Of a DNA stretch of 64,000 nt, positions 49,891 to 61,621 are shown piece by piece (position 1 is the first letter of the stretch; each line of letters starts with the position of its first letter). Location: assembly GCA_012862575.1 (NCBI GenBank), contig BLSF01000021.1, forward strand, positions 496,001 to 560,000, read 5' to 3'. The notes under the pieces are model-generated. The model was given only the letters and a program-made list of their open reading frames with translations. It ran no database searches and was not told where the DNA came from. A program made the position numbers and the translations under genes. Source of the DNA: Parietichytrium sp. I65-24A (Eukaryota > Sar > Bigyra > Thraustochytrida > Thraustochytriidae).

Positions 49891-50721
49891 TCCCACAGTA
49901 AACGGAGACCAAACTCCGCCAACACCACAGCCCCTGAGCCCCTGAGCCCTTTCGCCCGCACCTCAATACCTCAACAGCTCAATACCGTACCCAACGTAGC
50001 TCCCAGCACGGTAACTCGAAGCCCCGCAGTCAAGTGCGCGCGTACGTGCGCATGTACGCGCGTATGTGAGTGTGAGAGAGAATGAGAGAGAGACAAGTTT
50101 TGCTGCGGAACTGAAAGAAAGAAAAAAAAAAAAAAAAAAAAAGGTCCTCGGACTCCAAGGAACCGGGTCGTAGCGATGGGATAGGAGAAACGGTGATAGT
50201 CGCACATTGCGTAGGACGATTCTCTGGCACTTGCGCAATGGCAATCAATCCATTGGATAAGACTATCTACCCTTGTCCTACCTATGTTAAGCTGCCCATG
50301 GTTTACCATAGATAAAAGCTAGCGAAGCGGGTTAGTCTACTCGGTAGATGTGCTACATGCCTACCTGTGCTACTGATGGAGATTAGCAAGACTGACTAAT
50401 ATGTATGTAGCACACCGTTGAATGGGCTCCTATTGGTTTACAATGGATAATGAGTAAGCCAAAGCGTAGTACTAGGCCCAGATTAAGATTTGAATAATGA
50501 GAATACCACTACTACTAATGAGTCCTCGTATCGTCACAGAGAGTTGGGTAGCTGACGCAAGCTATGACGACATGCGTTAGAGAAGGAAGGATGACGTCAG
50601 AAGATCATTGGCTGGCGTCAGCCGCCACTTGTACGCGCTCTGAAAACAATACCATAGCAACGACATACTGACACATACCGTGACAACAACAACATTCTCA
50701 CAATTTCTCACATGTCAATCA

Positions 50722-50813
50722 TCAAAAGAACAACAACCACAACAACTTTGTCAAAAGAACAACAACCACAACAACTTTGTCAATCAAAAGAACAAGAACA
50801 ACGTTCTTGACTT
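50722..50813. repeat. Tandem repeat, 29-bp unit, A/C-rich
   Basis: TCAAAAGAACAACAACCACA and following bases occur at 50722 and, exactly repeated, at 50751; a third partial and decayed copy starts near 50783. The whole stretch to 50875 is a polypyrimidine-free CAACAA-rich tract. Confidence 0.85.
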
Positions 50814-51499
50814 GAAAGAACAACAACAACAACACCAACAACGAAACACACAACCACCTCCAACAAAACAACGGAGACATTGTTGAAAAGCTCCGTCGCT
50901 TCCAAAACTCTCGAGTTTGCGTCTTCTCTCTCAGTCTCTGTGCGGCTCTCTTTGCATCCCTTTGGTGTGTGGCTCTCTGCACGGGTACTCTGCGAAGTCT
51001 GTGACGAGTTCTGGTGCCGCTCGGAGAAGGGTCGGAAGTTGCTGTTCTCGCAGTCGCCATCGTTGGTTGTTTCGTTGCTGTTCGGGTTTGGCCGAGTTGG
51101 TCGAGCTCTCCAGTCTCTGGACTGTTGACGCTGGATACTGAGACGGGGCCAGAACTTGATCCATTCGGTGAGAGATCGGTTCCCTCTCGCAAAGGTGAAA
51201 GGTTTTCGGGGCAAGTGATTGAGGCTTCTTAGCTCACCAGTGACGTTCTTGATTGTTGCTGTCGGAGAGCACGTCGGCAGAATACTCGCGTGGAGAACGT
51301 TGGAGATAGGGGATCATACACATTCATTCAATTAAAGCTCCCTGGCGCTTGCAGGTTGTCCATACTGCCAATCGCGCCGCACGAAGGAGAGGGGGAAGTT
51401 GAGAGTTTAGCGCATCGCGCTACATTTGGTGACCTGCCAGACATTGAGTGAAACTAGTTCACGCACCCCTAAACTGTCGAGAACCCGCTGGAATCGAAA

Positions 51500-52135
51500 A
51501 TGGCGGACGAATGGACCGTTGTGAGCCGGAAGAAGATGAGCGCGGCAGCTCAGGAGAGACAGCAGCAGAAAGCCTTGGAGAGGGAGCAGCAGAGGGCTGC
51601 GCAAAAGCTTAAAGAGCAGCAACTTGAGGAGGAGCGCAAGTGGAGAGCGTTGTCAAAGCACGATCGCACATTAATTAAAAATGCGGAACAGCGCAAGAGA
51701 GCCGCAGCGCAAGAGCAGGAGGCAGAGAAGGAGAGGAAGGCTCGTAGCGCGAAAAGGCAAGAAAAACGGGCGAAGAAAAAGGCCAACCAACCAAATAACG
51801 AGGACGTTCAGGCGAAAGAGCTCCGTTCGATGTTTGGAACAAAGATAAGCTACTCCGAGGCAAACAAGGAGTACGCTCGGAAACGGAATTTGCTAGAAAA
51901 GGCATCTCCAAAGGATGCAGCTGAGGCCAAAAACCATCCTGCCGACACGCAAGGGTCACAGACAACCGTTTCCAAGAACAAATCCCCGACCGGCCCCGGG
52001 TTCGTTTGGGCCGGAATTCTCTGGGCCGGGCGGGTGCTTACAGATTTGATCGTAGTGTGTGTCCAGGGTCTTCTCTTCGCTTTGGCCTGTCTTATTCTGT
52101 ACGCCCTTTTCGACACGCGGCCATTGCTTGATTGA
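51500..52135 (+). CDS. Coiled-coil, C-terminally membrane-anchored protein
   Basis: A 211-aa single exon. The N-terminus MADEWTVVSRKK is followed by about 90 residues very rich in Gln, Glu, Lys, Arg and Ala, predicted as one long charged helix or coiled coil. After a polar linker, a hydrophobic segment (DLIVVCVQGLLFALACLILYALF, about 182-204) ends seven residues before the stop, typical of a tail-anchored protein inserted post-translationally in ER or mitochondria. There is no signal peptide. I do not recognise the family. The EWTVVSRK start resembles the openings of several RNA-granule and ER proteins, but this is too short to use. Single ORF with a good ATG; function unknown. Confidence 0.65.
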   Translation: MADEWTVVSRKKMSAAAQERQQQKALEREQQRAAQKLKEQQLEEERKWRALSKHDRTLIKNAEQRKRAAAQEQEAEKERKARSAKRQEKRAKKKANQPNNEDVQAKELRSMFGTKISYSEANKEYARKRNLLEKASPKDAAEAKNHPADTQGSQTTVSKNKSPTGPGFVWAGILWAGRVLTDLIVVCVQGLLFALACLILYALFDTRPLLD

Positions 52136-52484
52136 CGTTTTACATTCATCAAAAAATTAACTTCTTAATTCTAGCACGCATTATACGCTTCAGTACCAAC
52201 GGCTCGATCAAATTGTGGCTTGGCCGAAATTTAATTAAAGAGGAGGCATTGCGAGTTATGATTTTTAAATGATATTGTTGAGTAGATCTTGATAAAAGGA
52301 ATCCATCGATGCCTTTGATATTTCATAACTCTTCTTGGTTCGAGAGAAATCGAGCTTCGCAAGTTGTACTTGTCCAGCAAGTTTAGCCTAAGTAAGTAGG
52401 AGTTGACTAAGACCTTCCCGAATTATGGAAAAGTGAACAACGTTGTTGATAAATTTGGTTCTTGAGGTTGGTTTTAGTTAGCTT
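52136..52484. other. AT-rich intergenic spacer
   Basis: About 350 bases, more AT-rich than elsewhere, between the tail-anchored gene and an ORF fragment. Nothing supported. Confidence 0.45.
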
Positions 52485-52748
52485 TTAATTGATTTGTGTC
52501 GCCCCCAATCTCTTTTTGAGCATGTGCTTGACATTGTTGACACGCGTCTTGAATCTCTTGCATGACGCATCGTCCGAGAGCCAATCTTGCTCGTGAAAGG
52601 CCTCTCTCGCACGGTTGAGCAAGATTGTCGGCGCGAGGTTTGGATCCGTCTCCAGACTGTTGTGAATGAACGCCTCCAACTCCGCATGAATTCCAAGNAG
52701 AGCTAGTAGAGTAGAAGATGAGTTGCTAAAAGTCTCGGGGTTTGTCAA
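52485..52748 (-). pseudogene. ORF fragment interrupted by an N, probable gene remnant
   Basis: About 70 residues of sensible-looking, charged protein (HAELEAFIHNSLETDPNLAP, later REAFHEQDWLSDDASCKRF and VKHMLKKRLG) end in a stop at 52485, but the frame has no ATG and runs through an N at 52698. It may be the last exon of a gene whose other exons are missing, or a remnant. I recognise no family. It lies just downstream of the ROK1 stop region with the same orientation, and its end is 60 bases from the ROK1 stop. A chance ORF cannot be excluded. Confidence 0.3.
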
Positions 52749-52808
52749 ACTAATATTTCAAGTGGGGGCTTACCGATACCGAGATATTGGCTGGGCAACG
52801 GAATGGCC

Positions 52809-54695
52809 CTAGTTCTCTTCAGTCGTAGCGCCCTGCCGCGTCATTGTCTCACTCCGCTTTACGATGCTACGTTTGCGGGCATTCTTTTTACGGTCATAAG
52901 TAGAGATTCTTCGGATACTCGACCGCTTGATTGGTTTATTAGATTTGCGCTTCTGCTTGCTTGGTTTTTTAAGCTGCAGCATCCAGTCAGGGACGTCGCA
53001 CCCACTCAACTTGATGACATTGGCAATGGTCCGAAGATTCTCCACGTCGTCGAGCGTGAAGAGCGTCACCGCTTTGCCCTTGCGCTGGGCACGACCGGTA
53101 CGACCAATGCGATGAATATAACTAATGGCCGACGTAGGGAAGTCATAGTTGATGACGCCGTTCACTCCTTTGAAGTCGATACCACGACCCATCAGGTCAG
53201 TACAGATCAACACCCAAATATCTCCGCGGCGAAACTTTTTGACAATTTCATCTCTTTGAGACTGAGTGCGGTCTGCGTGGATCGCATCGACCTTGAAGCC
53301 ATCATACACAAGCTCTTCGTATAGCTCTTGGGCTCGTTCTTTACTCTGCACGAATACAAGAGTCGGCGGAGCAAGCTCTCCGCTCTGGAGCAACTGTCGG
53401 ACTGCAATGAGTTTTCCGCGTTCCTGGCCAACGCAAAGCAACTGTTGCTCAATCGTCTGGGCACCGGCGTTGCGGGTTCCAATAATAACTTCAAGAGGGT
53501 CTCTTAGGATTGTGAGGATCATCTGCTCAATCTGAGGAGGCATAGTGGCGCTGAAGAGCGCCCGCTGCGTATGTGGCCCACAAGCTGCGATGATTTCGTC
53601 AACCTGCTCGAGAAAGCCCATCTCGAACAGCTTGTCAGCCTCATCCATCACGAGCATCTCGACTCCTCCAAGATCAATGACACGCTCTTGGACCATGTTG
53701 ACGAGCCTGAGGGGTGTGGCGACTACAAGGTCAAATCCTGCCGTAGGGTCTTTGCCATTGAACGCAGCAGAAATATTGCCAGCGTTCGCTTTCCGCAAGA
53801 GGCACGCCCGGAAGTGCTTGCCTGCAGTCAGCTTTTCAAACTCTCGCAAAATCTGCGCCGCCAGCTCGCGAGTTGGGGCGAGCACGAGAGAACGAAGTTT
53901 ACTGTTTGGTTGAGATTTCTGAGCATCTTCGGGAGTTGCCGAATCGGATGCACCGTTTTGCGCTTTGCTCTTTTTTTTCTTTTTCTTACTGCTGCCAGAG
54001 CTGTCCACCGCTGGTTCGGGAGCATCACTCTTGTTTGCCGCGGACGAGCCTGCTAGTTTCATGATAAGTGGAACCAGAAAGGCGGCTGTCTTACCAGAGC
54101 CGGTTGGGGCTATTCCAACAACGTCGCGACCAGCGATCAGGGAAGGAATTGCTTGCATCTGAATGGAGGTTGGTTCTGAGTATTTGCTAGCCTCGATGTT
54201 TGAGAGCAAGATGTTTGCCATGTGCGCCCTTTTGCTCGCCTCGGCACCAGAAGAGGCAGAGGAAGGCAACTTGCCGATCAAAGCGCGTTTGCTGAACCTC
54301 GGCATCGGATCAGGCACGTCCGAGCCCTTCACGTTAATTCTAAGACTATTGCGAAATTCGCGCACGTTCAGTTTGTCTTCCCCATCGTCGGACTCTTCTG
54401 CCGCGGCCAAACTCCTTTGCTGCTTGACATGCTCCGCATCGGACTCTACTCTTGCCCTTTTCTTCGGATGTTCTTTGCTCTTTTCACTCGCAGCCGCCGC
54501 GGGCATCGCACTTTCCGCGAAGAAATCCAAATCGGACAGCATCTTCTTCTGTCCAGCCTCCCCTGCATCCTCTTTCTTCCTCTTTGCAGTCGCCGGCTTG
54601 CTCTCCTTGAACAGCGCCTTCGCGTCCGAGTTGGCCTTGTGCCCAAACTTCATTCCCCGCGTCAAGCTCCGAAATACGTCATCTTTGAGTGACAT
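52809..54695 (-). CDS. ROK1: DEAD-box RNA helicase ROK1/DDX52
   Basis: A nucleolar helicase for 18S rRNA maturation in the small-subunit processome. 628 aa from the ATG at 54695 (MSLKDDVFRSL); an upstream non-ATG extension is ignored. The N-terminal 130 residues are Lys/Glu-rich. Core motifs: Q motif region EPTSIQMQAIPSLIAGRD, Walker A APTGSGKT (about 197-204), PTRELA, DEAD in VMDEADKLFEMGF (about 348), SAT in LFSATMP, and motif VI HRIGRTGRA. The stretch CTDLMGRGIDFKGVNGVINY and the DFP that follows, in place of the common DVARGLDI, are typical of ROK1/DDX52. A Ser/Lys-rich insert (GSSKKKKKKSKAQ) sits between motif I and PTRELA. The C-terminus is strongly basic. Single exon. Confidence 0.92.
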   Translation of the reverse strand: MSLKDDVFRSLTRGMKFGHKANSDAKALFKESKPATAKRKKEDAGEAGQKKMLSDLDFFAESAMPAAAASEKSKEHPKKRARVESDAEHVKQQRSLAAAEESDDGEDKLNVREFRNSLRINVKGSDVPDPMPRFSKRALIGKLPSSASSGAEASKRAHMANILLSNIEASKYSEPTSIQMQAIPSLIAGRDVVGIAPTGSGKTAAFLVPLIMKLAGSSAANKSDAPEPAVDSSGSSKKKKKKSKAQNGASDSATPEDAQKSQPNSKLRSLVLAPTRELAAQILREFEKLTAGKHFRACLLRKANAGNISAAFNGKDPTAGFDLVVATPLRLVNMVQERVIDLGGVEMLVMDEADKLFEMGFLEQVDEIIAACGPHTQRALFSATMPPQIEQMILTILRDPLEVIIGTRNAGAQTIEQQLLCVGQERGKLIAVRQLLQSGELAPPTLVFVQSKERAQELYEELVYDGFKVDAIHADRTQSQRDEIVKKFRRGDIWVLICTDLMGRGIDFKGVNGVINYDFPTSAISYIHRIGRTGRAQRKGKAVTLFTLDDVENLRTIANVIKLSGCDVPDWMLQLKKPSKQKRKSNKPIKRSSIRRISTYDRKKNARKRSIVKRSETMTRQGATTEEN

Positions 54696-55364
54696 TTCCC
54701 GCGTCCCAAACTCCGCAGCCGAGAACCAGCAATATATCTGCACTTTCTTTCTTTTCTTTCTTCTCTCTCTCTCTCTCTCTCTCTGTGTCTCAGCGGCAAC
54801 CTCACCTCTGCCTACTCCTATCTTGCGCCTTTCGCTAGCACCTTGTCTGCCCTATCTTGTGTTTTCTGTCTTGTGTCTTCTGTCCCCGCAACTTGTTCAA
54901 CGCGCAGAGTGAGTGAGTGAGGGAGTGAGTGAGCGAGAGAGTGCATTCCCGCCGCCAATCAGACGGCACCCTCCCGCCCGGCGAGCAGCTCCTTGTTCGC
55001 GAGGCACCCTCCCGACTGGAGAGTGGCTCTTTGTTCGCAAGACACCCTCCCGGAGAGCTAGGTCCGCTGGTAGGAGTTTGCTTGGCTAGCTAGCGGGAAG
55101 TAAGTACCATGGTACCAGTGCTTAGGGCCGAGTGGGATGGCCGTGGACTACTATATAATAAGCTTGATGAGGAGTAGATGCAACGAATGATCCGTTGTTC
55201 CGTGAGATTTCCTTTTGCAAGGATTGCGAGTTTCTATGAGCTTCTGATCGTTTCTACCACCATGCGTAATTGCGCAGCTAAATGGATCTCCCACGCACGA
55301 TCATGCACGATCGCACGTGAGGAGTGGATCAAGACTGCGCGTTTGGCGAAGACCGACTTGGAGT
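54696..55364. other. Divergent intergenic region, ROK1 to MalY-type enzyme
   Basis: A TC dinucleotide run (54762-54786) lies in the ROK1 leader. GACACCCTCCCG-type segments are repeated three times (about 54968, 55004 and 55041, each followed by CTTTGTTCGC or CTCCTTGTTCGC-like text), a short 36-bp imperfect tandem repeat. A GCTAGCTAGC motif occurs at 55084. Confidence 0.5.
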
Positions 55365-56726
55365 ATGCCGGGCACCGCGATGGCAGGAAGGCTCGCGGCG
55401 CGGGCAAAAGTGTGTACCCCGCGCGCGGCGTTTGAAAGTTACGTCGGGAGAGTTCGAAAGCTGTCCTCTATGTCTGCTGCACACGACTTTAACGCGCACG
55501 TGGATAGGAGGTTCTCGGGGAGCATCAAATATGATAGGTATGCAGTGGGGCGTGACACGGAGGGGATGAGCTATCCAGATGTGCTGCCGATGTGGGTGGC
55601 TGACATGGACATTAGATGCCCGGAGGCGGTGTTGGACGCTCTGCGGAAGAGAGTTGATCATGGCATTTTGGGGTACTCCGGACCCGATCATACGGTGAAG
55701 GGGGCGATCATGAAATACTTGGAGAAAAGGCACGGGCTTGATTGGGTCGAGCCCTCGCAGCTGGTTTTCCTCCCCGGGCTGGTGGTGGCCCTTAATCTGG
55801 TGAGTCGACTTGCTGCAAGACAGGGCAAATCGACCATGACGGCTTCCCCAATTTATCCACCCTTCATGAGTAGCGCAACGAACGCTGGTACAGAGAGCAT
55901 TAGTGTGCCGATGAAATGGGACGCGAGTGTAACACATTTTTCGTTCGACTGGGAGGCAATGGAGCAAGCTATTCGCACGGCACAGACGCCTGTGGGGATG
56001 TTTTTGTTGTGCAATCCCCACAACCCAGTTGGTCGCGTATTCACCAAGGCGGAGCTTGAGCGGGTCGTGGACTTTTGCAAAAGACATGAACTTATCCTCG
56101 TTTCGGACGAAGTGCATTGCGACCTGGTATTGAACCCACAGCAAGCTCCGCACATTCCGATCCTCTCTCTGGATGACGAATGGTTGCGTGAGTCCTCCAT
56201 CGTACTTCACGCACCAAGCAAGACATTCAACGTAGCCGGTGGATGTGCTTCGTTTGCTGTGGTTCCCAGCCCAAAGCTGCGTGGCAGGCTTAAGCGCGAA
56301 ATGAGTGGCATTACCGCCGATATCACCCCGTTCGGTTACGAAATCATGAAAACGGTATACGGAGACCCCGATGGCTCCTGCGCTGAATATCAGAGCGGGC
56401 TCGTGAAACACCTTGCTGGGAATGTGGACGCGCTTAAAAAGGCATTGCCGAGCGAGTTTATCTCGTTCGAGCACAGACAGGAAGCTTCCTACTTGTGTTG
56501 GCTTGATGCCAGGCGCTTGCAAGAAAAGATCTCCAAGGATCAGAAGGCGAAATCAAACGTCACGCTGTGGCTTGAGAAAGAAGCGCGTCTCGGCCTGAAC
56601 GACGGTAACACATTCGGGCCGGGAAAGTATTATGACGGCTTCGTACGGATTAACTTGGGCTGTCCGAGATCGACCGTGGATAACGCTATGGAGCGCTTGG
56701 GCGAGGCTATTGCAAAGTTGAAGTAA
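55365..56726 (+). CDS. MalY/PatB-type PLP-dependent C-S lyase (aminotransferase class I fold)
   Basis: Probable cystathionine beta-lyase or related C-S lyase acting on L-cystathionine or cysteine conjugates. From the ATG at 55365 the product is 453 aa; the next ATGs at 55380 and 55470 are alternatives. The first 35 residues (MPGTAMAGRLAARAKVCTPR and on) have Arg/Ala without acids, fitting a mitochondrial presequence, after which the MalY fold begins: VLPMWVADMDIRCPEAV (the PMWVADMDF signature), GILGYSGPD, CNPHNPVGRVFTKAEL, LVSDEVHCDLVL, and HAPSKTFNVAGGCASF with the PLP lysine K286, ending in GPGKYYDGFVRINLGCPRS. All these are conserved in bacterial MalY/PatB. Plain aminotransferases lack the PMWVADMD start. 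Substrate is inference. Confidence 0.88.
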   Translation: MPGTAMAGRLAARAKVCTPRAAFESYVGRVRKLSSMSAAHDFNAHVDRRFSGSIKYDRYAVGRDTEGMSYPDVLPMWVADMDIRCPEAVLDALRKRVDHGILGYSGPDHTVKGAIMKYLEKRHGLDWVEPSQLVFLPGLVVALNLVSRLAARQGKSTMTASPIYPPFMSSATNAGTESISVPMKWDASVTHFSFDWEAMEQAIRTAQTPVGMFLLCNPHNPVGRVFTKAELERVVDFCKRHELILVSDEVHCDLVLNPQQAPHIPILSLDDEWLRESSIVLHAPSKTFNVAGGCASFAVVPSPKLRGRLKREMSGITADITPFGYEIMKTVYGDPDGSCAEYQSGLVKHLAGNVDALKKALPSEFISFEHRQEASYLCWLDARRLQEKISKDQKAKSNVTLWLEKEARLGLNDGNTFGPGKYYDGFVRINLGCPRSTVDNAMERLGEAIAKLK

Positions 56727-60059
<3,333 letters not shown>

Positions 60060-60667
60060 ATGTATTCTAAACCGGGCCTCGAGGCGTGGGAATTAGAGAT
60101 TTTCATTTTCTGTAAGGGGGCTGCCAGCTGTTGCTTGGTGCTCCTCTGATCTGTGTTGCGTTGCTCGACCTTTCTCCAACATGAGATTGGCGTCGCGCGG
60201 TCGGTCAGGGGGTGGTGCTTTGTCTGCAGACGTAGTGCTCTTGCTTTTTGGATAAAATTTAAACCATGTCCCCGTGTTTCCCTTTTGTATGTCAAATGAA
60301 ATCAATTATATTTTTTTTTTCTCACTCCAGCACTCTTGCATCTCTATAACTCTCGGTCGTGGTCGAAGGCAGAACTTTGATGTTGCAAAGTTTGAAGGAG
60401 TGAGAGTCAAAGGCATGTGCTCGTGATGGAATTTCAAACTTGACATTCGTTTCTTTCATACATCTTATTTCGTTGTTGAACAGTATTCATTTGGTTTTGA
60501 GGTTCCAGGTCTTGTCGCACGAATCGTCTCTCTGCAATCGCCAAGCGGATGTCGAGCAAGTGATGAGGGAGGGAATGAATAGTATTTTCGCGCATGGTTA
60601 TTTGTTCAATCGCGAGGATACATCCGCCCTCAACAGGCCTGAGGGAACCAGCATATCACACAAGCTT
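60060..60667. other. Intergenic region between convergent genes
   Basis: 3' flanks of alpha-tubulin and of the dioxygenase-like gene. A T run (60309-60318) occurs about 250 bases after the tubulin stop. A long plus-strand open frame entering at 60440 is antisense to the dioxygenase-like gene and not believed. Confidence 0.45.
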
Positions 60668-61621
60668 TTAGAACTGTTGAGCCAATGCCAAAACAGCTGC
60701 GAAGAGGAGCCCAGTGAATGGAGCCGAGAAGGTAGATCCAGCATTTGGAGCGAAGGTTGGGGACGCGGTGGTTGGGCCAGCGTTTGGTGGTGGGCTGCCG
60801 CCACCGCCGCCAACTGGTCCGTCGACACCAACATCATGACCCTCGAGGACGATGACAGTCGCGTATCCAACCATGCCTGCGGAGAGACCAGCGCCTTCAG
60901 TCTTCTCGCGAAGATCCACCACAATGTTGTCTCCGTCAGTCACAGAGTTGAAGTGCATGTCAGTGGTCAGGTACGTGCGAGTTTGAGTCGTGGAGGTGTA
61001 TGGTGCGTTGTTGGAGGTGATGTACGTGGTGATCTCGTCAGAAGGAAACAGCTGTCCAACATGGATGATGGTGCCTTCTTCGTACCCGGTGCTCGTCTTG
61101 CTCACGCCGGTGTGAACCTTGACGTGGATGTGGTCTGCGCGACCAGTGTAGAATCCTGGGAAGATCGTCGTGAACGTTGCGTTACCGTCCTCGTCAGTGA
61201 TCTGCATTCCGCGCAAGAACGTGGAGTCATCGACGTTGGCCTGGCTATCGCTCAGGTAGTGCGAGTAGCGGCCCAGCGCATCACAGTGCCAGATCTCGAT
61301 GCCAATGTCTTCGATTGGCTCGCATGTGGTAGCATTAATCACTTGCAAGGTCAGGTCGAGCTGGACTCCGACAATGTCTTCGCGAATATCGCTGCGCACC
61401 TCAGTCTGGCTGTACCAGTATGGGCCTTCGGTCAGCTCCGAGTGCATGACGCAAGTTGCCTCAAGCTTCCTGTTGCGGGCCTCACAGGCGCTCATCAAAG
61501 TGCGATGAGCCAAGCTGCGGTGAGCCAGGTTGCGCTCGTGCAAGTGGGAGGCGTCATCGCTCGCATCAGCCTTCACCGAGGCCACGCACGCAAGCGCTGC
61601 GACAGCTGCGAGAACCTTCAT
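60668..61621 (-). CDS. Secreted GPI-type intradiol ring-cleavage dioxygenase-like protein
   Basis: A 317-aa single exon. Signal peptide MKVLAAVAALACVASVKA (cut about residue 18-20). The intradiol dioxygenase fold is seen in LTLQVINATTCEPIEDIGIE, IWHCDALGRYSHY and IFPGFYTGRADHIHVKV; the non-heme Fe(III) ligands would be Tyr119, Tyr158, His164 and His166, all present. Such enzymes cleave catechol-type rings between the hydroxyls. A Gly/Ser/Pro/Thr linker (GGGGGSPPPNAGPTTASPTF) precedes a hydrophobic end (FTGLLFAAVLALAQQF), matching a GPI-attachment signal, so the enzyme is probably tied to the cell surface. Extracellular relatives exist in fungi and some stramenopiles. A repeated NLAHRSLAHR motif lies behind the signal peptide. 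The substrate is unknown. Confidence 0.88.
   Translation of the reverse strand: MKVLAAVAALACVASVKADASDDASHLHERNLAHRSLAHRTLMSACEARNRKLEATCVMHSELTEGPYWYSQTEVRSDIREDIVGVQLDLTLQVINATTCEPIEDIGIEIWHCDALGRYSHYLSDSQANVDDSTFLRGMQITDEDGNATFTTIFPGFYTGRADHIHVKVHTGVSKTSTGYEEGTIIHVGQLFPSDEITTYITSNNAPYTSTTQTRTYLTTDMHFNSVTDGDNIVVDLREKTEGAGLSAGMVGYATVIVLEGHDVGVDGPVGGGGGSPPPNAGPTTASPTFAPNAGSTFSAPFTGLLFAAVLALAQQF

Larger units (their letters stand above)
49808..51499. other. 1.7-kb divergent intergenic region
   Basis: Between the membrane chromodomain gene (-) and the tail-anchored protein gene (+). Contains the palindromic element listed separately, a TACGCGCGTA/ACGTGCGCATGTACG alternating purine-pyrimidine patch (50035-50070), an A run of about 22 (50120-50142) and a 29-bp CA-rich tandem repeat (50722-50813). 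No gene supported. Confidence 0.5.

Noticed and set aside
50118-50143. A run of about 22 as the tail of a retroposed copy
   Set aside because: No coding remnant or target-site duplication is visible next to it; it is treated as a simple homopolymer.
55329-56522. 397-aa minus-strand ORF
   Set aside because: Shadow of the MalY/PatB-type gene; no motif of its own.
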